Shown piece by piece: positions 58,396-64,000 of a DNA stretch of 64,000 nt. The DNA comes from Galbula dea (lineage: Eukaryota; Chordata; Aves; Piciformes; Galbulidae), in the NCBI GenBank assembly GCA_013399015.1, contig VWZX01000240.1, positions 315,033 to 379,032 of the forward strand. The letters run 5' to 3'. A model generated the notes under the pieces. That model had not been told where the DNA came from. It saw only the letters and a list, made by a program, of their open reading frames with translations, and made no database searches. Position 1 is the stretch's first letter, and each line of letters starts with the position of its first letter. A program made the position numbers and the translations under genes.

Positions 58396-61239
58396 TTCTA
58401 GTTCTTGAGTATTTTATTTTCACATTTTTAAAATTACTCATTTTGATGTTAACTATCTCAGGATTGTGTTGGATGGATGGATCACAAGTTGATTTAAATC
58501 AGAACACTAGACCTTTTCATTCTGGGAAATGACAAGACCAGGTTCTTGAATGACCTAAACACATTCTTCAGAATTTTCACAGGTGTAAAATTGTTTCCTT
58601 GTGACAGTTCAAGCTTTGATGAATCTACATTCTCCAATTAAACAGATCCCATTAAAAAATGCCCATTCACCACCCATTTCTCCTTTACCTTATTCAAACC
58701 CTCTGGAGTTTAATGAAAGTACTATGTCTCCTGACTGCAGGCTCTGACTGTTATTGCTCTCAACATATCCCTTTTCCTTTCCTTTGTTTTTTTGGGTCAG
58801 TGCTGTTCCTGATGCTGAGACCTCTGGAAACCTAACAGGATTAATTATGAGCCTAGTACCCAGGTGTCAGGGATCCATCTTCTCTTCATCCCACTAAGTG
58901 TCCCCACAACTCCTTCCTGCTACCCTTGAAGATGGAAGAAAGTGAAGAACTTTCTCATTCCTGACCTCAGTGCCAGGACACCAAGGTTTGTTTTAAGGCT
59001 CCACTAGTAGCCAGCCAGCAGAGCTGCACAAGCAAAGTTTTCAGACCACTGCTTTGTTAGGGAATGAAAAGAAACACCATGTGCAGTGCTGTCAACACCT
59101 TGGCAATATCAGCCTTTCCTCAATTGCTTTTGCTTACAAATTACTCCTAATTTTGTTCTTTAAAGCTAGTTAAGAACAAGTGCTGGTAGGATTGATGGGG
59201 AGCTAACTGCATGATTAAGTAATTACATTTTTAAAGCTTGCCTTACACTATAACTAATGATTTGTCACACAGTAGCAGAAACCCAAGGTAATGAATGGGA
59301 AATGTTTACATGTACTTAGTTTCTTCCAAGTCTTTTATCATCCTGTGGCTGGTGCCATGTATGTGGATCATTCTCAAAAACTACCATTTATTAGGTGATT
59401 TGTCCTATAATTCAAATTCATTTGTGTTAGGAAAGACTGAACTGGTTTGAGATAAAACACTTTTCTGCCAGAAAATGGTGGTTTCACTAAATTCTAACAT
59501 GCTGTCAAAACACAATGACTCAGAAAAAGTCAACACACTAAGAATAATATGATACATTCTGTTTCAATAGTTTCAATGTTCATAATTGTGTTTGTCTTAC
59601 TTCAATAAGTAATTTACCTGAAGGAAGGCTTTTCAGGCTGTGGAAGTTTTAATAAGGTTAGTTTAATTTTTCTGCAAGGAAATGTTCTGGTAGTTCTTCC
59701 TTCTAAGACATTTCTGAATGTTTGCCTTTTTCCCACTCAACTGAAAGAAATGAAAATAAAGAAACAGCATTTAGGAACATAAATTCCAGGGTTTGATCAG
59801 CTCTAATCATTACCTGATTTGATAGCCAGCTGAATTAATTTGATGAGCTCTTAACTATTATTAACAATGTGGGAGCATTTGGAGACTTCAAATGTGTTTG
59901 TGCCACAACTAAAGGAGGCACTGGACAACTCCTGGTGTGCAGTTGATATACAGTGAGAGAAGGCAGAGGAAAAAAAAAAGAACTTACCCAAGGTCAGAGA
60001 AAACAACTTTTGGTTACTATCCCAATCCTGTCCTCATTTGGAAATATTAATTTTAATAGTTTATGCTCTTTTATTAAATGATCCAGACCTAACTCAAGTT
60101 GTTTGAGGGTGGGGTTTTTTTGTTTGTTTGTTTGTTTTTTAAACCACACTATACTAGATATTGCAACAAAGTCAAAAGAATAAGCAATTTACCATTTAGG
60201 TCTCTCTTTGGTCTATACTTTCACTCTTCAGCTGTAATTTGTCCTAGGGGTTGTCTTCTTGCTCAGAAAAGCAACAATATATAAGCTATTCTTGACCTGA
60301 AAGAAGAATATGAGGTTGGATCTACTTCAGGTCACAGAGAAAGGAAAGACTTCAGAATCCACTTTGCTTTAGAGCTTAGAGAAAACAACTTGGTACTTCA
60401 GTTAAACCCAGAAGTACAGGAGAAGTGGGAGCCCTGTGTGCTGCCTCAAGAACTGCCTGTCATCCCCCTCACATCTCACTACCTTCATGCCAACCTGCCA
60501 TCCAGGTTGATGGTACTGGCTCAGGCAGAGGCAGTAGGAAGATCATGATTAGTCTGCTCCCTCTTGAACGATGGTGTCTTTAGTATCTGTCCAACATCTC
60601 TACTCCTGGTCATGGTGACTGCTTAATAATTCATGACAACATGAAGATTTTTATCTATTTATTGAAATCTCAACATGATAAACCCATTTTTACACTGCAC
60701 TTAGGCTATTTTCATCAAAGACAAACTGAAGGTGCCTGTTTTAGGTGAGATTTGATTACACTTAGAAAAATGCAAGGAAGAGATTGCTACTGACTCAGAG
60801 AGTTGGTGAGCTACACAAAATTAAGGCAGGAGTAGTAACAGATATGAAGCAGTAAGTCTAGAACATGACATGACACATCTCAGATGTTGTAATATGTATG
60901 TTATAATATGTAGTTTTATTTTTTACCCTCAGATCATTATGCCTTGAAAATACTCACTCCTTGTTGTGAAAAAGTAACTGACTGTTCTTCCTTGTAGGAG
61001 TAAATAGCTGATATCAGTGGCATAATATGTCTTCTTTGGTGTTGTCAGTAGAATAAGTAAAATCTCAGTCTTAAAATAGTTTATGCAAACCTCCCCTTCT
61101 AGCCAGAGGAATGTGTGCCAAAATTACCCAACAAATAGAACTGGCTATATTAATAATATTACAAACAGGCACAACAACTGCTTTGGCTGCTGAGCTGAAA
61201 TGGATGTGCCTGGGTGGGTTTTGTTGACTTCTTTTTAGT
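58389..61239. other. Long non-genic stretch
   Basis: No gene, CR1 or structured element in about 2.9 kb, except a (GTTT)n run at 60,112-60,140. Some TAAT-type cores appear near 59,150-59,260 without other support. Confidence 0.55.
60112..60140. repeat. (GTTT)n microsatellite
   Basis: T run followed by four GTTT units. Confidence 0.85.
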
Positions 61240-61240
61240 T

Positions 61241-61258
61241 CCCACCCCCACCCCCACC
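61241..61258 (-). other. C-rich run, possible weak G-quadruplex on minus strand
   Basis: CCCACCCCCACCCCCACC on the plus strand gives G runs of 2, 5, 5 and 3 separated by single T bases on the minus strand. One run is only two bases, so it falls just short of the common four-run G3+ motif. Confidence 0.5.
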
Positions 61259-61369
61259 ATGTGCTGGTAAATTTTTCCTCTTCCTAGCAGTTCCTCTTTC
61301 AAACACAAAGGACAACTAAACTGACATCAAGTAAAGTTAGTATTCTCCTGTCATTTCTCTGGACATCAT

Positions 61370-61580
61370 CTGTGACAGTTGTGCTTGCGGTGATGCAGTC
61401 CCTCCCACGTCACTGTTTCCATGTCAGCTCTCCCTTTCACGTTGCAGCAATCCCTTCTGTCAGCTCCCATTCAGTTTGATAGGTCATGCTTACACCTGCA
61501 AGCTGAGGCAGTGTTTCTCTGACAGGATCTGTCACAGCACAGCAGTCACCACGCTCAGCCAAACAGCAACTTCCCTCAGC
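61370..61580. promoter_or_regulatory. Weak candidate conserved non-coding element
   Basis: Four CpGs (GCTTGCGGTG, CCCACGTCAC, TTTCACGTTG, CACCACGCTC; 61,384-61,554), two CACGT cores and CTGTCAG/CTGACAGG cores near 61,458 and 61,516. GC content is higher than the flanks and there is no CR1 homology. No alignment support. Confidence 0.28.
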
Positions 61581-61614
61581 AGCAAGTTTGTTAGGTTGAC
61601 TTTTTAGGATTTGA

Positions 61615-61674
61615 GGTTTTCTTTCTTTATTTTTATTCTTTTCTTTTTTTCTTTCTTCATTTTTTTTTCCCTCT
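61615..61674. repeat. T/C-rich tract
   Basis: Degenerate (TTTC)n with an (ATTTTT)-like middle, ending in TTTTTTTTCCCTC. Confidence 0.85.
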
Positions 61675-62697
61675 GCCAGTGACATGCACTGGGATCTATA
61701 GGAAAAAAGACAACTTTCATCAATGGGAAGAAACTAGAGACTTCTTTGGCAAAGTCATGCCAAGATGATGGCTTGTTTTTCGTGCCTTGGTCTGTGCCAA
61801 GCCTATTACAAGATGTCATGACAGTTAAAGCATTCCTTGGGTGTGTAGAACTCATGAATCATTTAAATATGTGTCCCTGCATTTCTAAGGCATGCAGCTC
61901 AAGGATTCATTCAAATTAGAGATGGTAAAAGCCTCTGAAGTCATCTGCTTTCTTCGTTTCTGACAACTCAGGGTTGTTCTCTCCAGGCATTCAATGGTTT
62001 TGTCCTCTGGTCCTCTGTCCACTCACATTTAACTGCATGGAGGATGCCACTGGGTTTTCAATTACTCCTACAGATCTTACCCTTGGAAAGTCTCTGTCAT
62101 TACTCAACCTCCATTTTTAATCTTATCCTGCAACAGGTCTTGGTAATTTCTTGGACCAGTGGAAGGTAAACAAATTAGAGGGGATGGAAGAGACCTAAGA
62201 TCCAGGACTTTGTGTGCCCTTAACATCCTGCTGTGTGACTTTCCATAACCCACTTAGCCTTTTCACTTTTGTCTATATTTTATTAAAGCAAAAAGTTTGT
62301 CTCTTGGTATCTCCTGCACTGTGACTACCACAGTTATTAATTACCCTGTTATGGAGTTATATCTTGTTTTACCACAAAGAAATATACATTCCAGCTTTTC
62401 AATGTCAAATGACTAACTTCTGTGTGATCACAGAGGACCAAATAAACTTTTGTTGTTGGATATTGCTTGTGTAGATTGTGATCTCAGTTTATGGGGTGGA
62501 AGAGCCCCTGCCCTTTGTGCTCAATATACAGGCAGGCACCTTCAGCAAACTGAATCTCTGGAAGCAAAAGTAGAGAGTCTACAGCTTTATTGCCATCATA
62601 TGAGAAAATGTGGCTCAGTATAAAGCAGTCACATGAGATCATGCAAACTATATGACTGTGGTATCACAGTTTCATATACACTGTCAAGGCAACCATG
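61675..62697. other. Non-genic stretch
   Basis: No gene or repeat recognised. A single CpG appears near 61,781 and another near 61,956. Confidence 0.5.
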
Positions 62698-62805
62698 GAA
62701 TCATAGAATCATGAAATCACAGAAAGGTTTGGGCTGGAAGGGACCTTTAAAGGTCATTTGGTCCAATCCTCCTGCCCTGAGCAGGGAGGGACATCTTGAT
62801 GCTCT
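62698..62805 (-). mobile_element. CR1 LINE 3' fragment (group B)
   Basis: Antisense: GGAATCATAGAATCATGAAA tail, then GTTTGGGCTGGAAGGGACC, TTTAAAGGTCATTTGGTCC, CCTGCCCTGAGCAGGGAGG and ACATCTTGATGC. The right edge is approximate. Confidence 0.9.
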
Positions 62806-64000
62806 TTGGCAGAGTGTGAAGCCACACTTTTGGGGGGAATCCCAAACTACAGACACACATAACAGCTAAACACCTCAAGGAGCAATTCACAATGAGAGGG
62901 AAATGGCATTTGCCATTCACTGGGAATGTTAGCTCCCAGAAAAGAAATTATTCTTTGGGCTTTCACCAAGTAAATTTTCCTTTTCAGTGTATAATTTCTT
63001 TATTCAGCATTACACTGATTATCCATACTTAGACTAATGATCAAATAGCTCTCAAGTCCAACATACTTGGCTAAGAGACCCTACAGGATTTTTCTTTTCC
63101 TTTTCAGTCCTTTTTTTACCCTCCTTTTATTCCAAATTTTTAGGGAGATTATAGGGTGTGTAAGATCGTTAAGGGATTGGCAGCATGCACAAAACTCAAA
63201 TCCTTTATCCAGAGGCTAGAGGAAATGTGAGTTGCCAACAAGCAATTCCTTCTTTGTCCCACCAGTGTCCTGAATTAATGGAGAAGCCATGCTCTCAATC
63301 CACTGAGGGAAGAAAATAGGCTCCTAGGCTCCTCTGCTTCCCAAGGACCTGGCTGAAGAACATGCTTAAGCAGATGTCTCCCACTCTTAGGCTGAGAAAA
63401 ATTGAGCATCCATTGGACTCAAAGTATTTAATTAATATTTATCAACTTTAAGTTAGAAAAGCAAAAAGCTGCAGGAAGAAGAGGGTTTGGTGTTTTTTGG
63501 AATAGATGTAGTTGTTCCTTTTACCTAGGCTAAACTGGAAAGAAAGCTGCTACTTAATCATCTGAGAAGCTGCTGACCTTCAGATCAACAGACAATCAGG
63601 ATTCTGGTTTCTAGTCAGAGGTGGTGTTGGGACAGACCAGAAAATCCACCTAGAAATTTAAGTTTCCTTATTCCTTTCCCCTTAATACCATGTTCACATC
63701 CATGGTTCATTAGCATAAAAAGTCAGGAGGACTGACTTCAAATTCACTGGTGATGCCTAAATGAATACAGCTTAAGCAGCTGAAGAGCAAGTTTCCAAGG
63801 GCCACCATCAGAGCGGATGCTACCATCCATTGTCTGGAGACTAAGGAGTGATTTAGTTTCCTAATCTTTTGTCTGCTGGCCACCAAGACAGCTAACCAAC
63901 AATGGATTTTAATTTTAACATAGTCACCACCTTCACTAGGTTGTAGGTAATTTTTGTTTCTGCTTTTTTAACCAAAATTGAAATAAAAATGAAAAATAAA
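62806..64000. other. Non-genic right edge
   Basis: No gene or CR1 copy seen. The segment 63,705-63,930 (TTAGCATAAAAAG, GAGCGGATGC, TTTTAATTTTAAC) is unique and could be mildly conserved, without further support. Confidence 0.5.

Noticed and set aside
1..64000. CRISPR array, bacterial operon or phage-like system
   Set aside because: No regularly spaced repeats with unique spacers, no ribosome-binding-site/ORF structure, and the CR1 content is clearly avian.

Overview
This window looks like bird (avian) genomic DNA. The main evidence is about two dozen 5'-truncated CR1 retrotransposon (LINE) fragments, many ending in the avian CR1 octamer tail (variants of ATTCTATG or ATTCTGTG). The background is AT-rich and CpG-poor, and there is one probable avian ERV LTR fragment. 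I cannot name the species or the chromosomal locus.

I find no protein-coding gene. The longest open frame is 133 codons. The only recognisable protein homology is to the C-terminal part of the CR1 ORF2 reverse-transcriptase polyprotein, in decayed copies at 893-1201 (minus), 56,230-56,604 (plus) and 57,971-58,395 (minus, broken). No tRNA, rRNA, CRISPR array or bacterial-type operon was recognised. The window is best read as an intergenic or intronic gene desert.

Layout. 0-10 kb: possible conserved element at the left edge, one CR1 at 0.8-1.2 kb, then unremarkable AT-rich DNA. 10-16 kb: two segments that look like conserved non-coding elements (9,985-10,486 and 14,980-15,300), a 29-bp tandem duplication and an old CR1-like fossil. 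16-31 kb: scattered CR1 fragments, an LTR-like fragment (23,707) and a MIR/CORE-SINE-like fossil (23,886). 31-36 kb: a 4-copy 21-bp repeat, a candidate regulatory element with a perfect 19-bp dyad (31.36-31.83 kb), a cluster of three CR1 copies (34.3-35.0 kb) and a TAAT-rich segment. 36-41 kb: a 96-bp purine tract, two CR1 copies and the most striking segment, 40,205-40,560. That segment has six CpGs in 42 bp, a TALE-type inverted repeat and three TAATTA cores spaced about one helical turn apart. 41-64 kb: more CR1 copies, including the longest (57,801-58,385), simple repeats, a 15-bp triplicate and further candidate elements at 49.5, 52.6, 53.3 and 61.4 kb.

The CR1 copies sort by eye into about five subfamily-like groups (A-E, defined by shared 3' sequence), so insertion came in several waves. 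If the candidate elements are truly conserved, the window would be a distal regulatory landscape for a developmental gene outside it. That is inference, based on sequence texture and motif content without any alignment.
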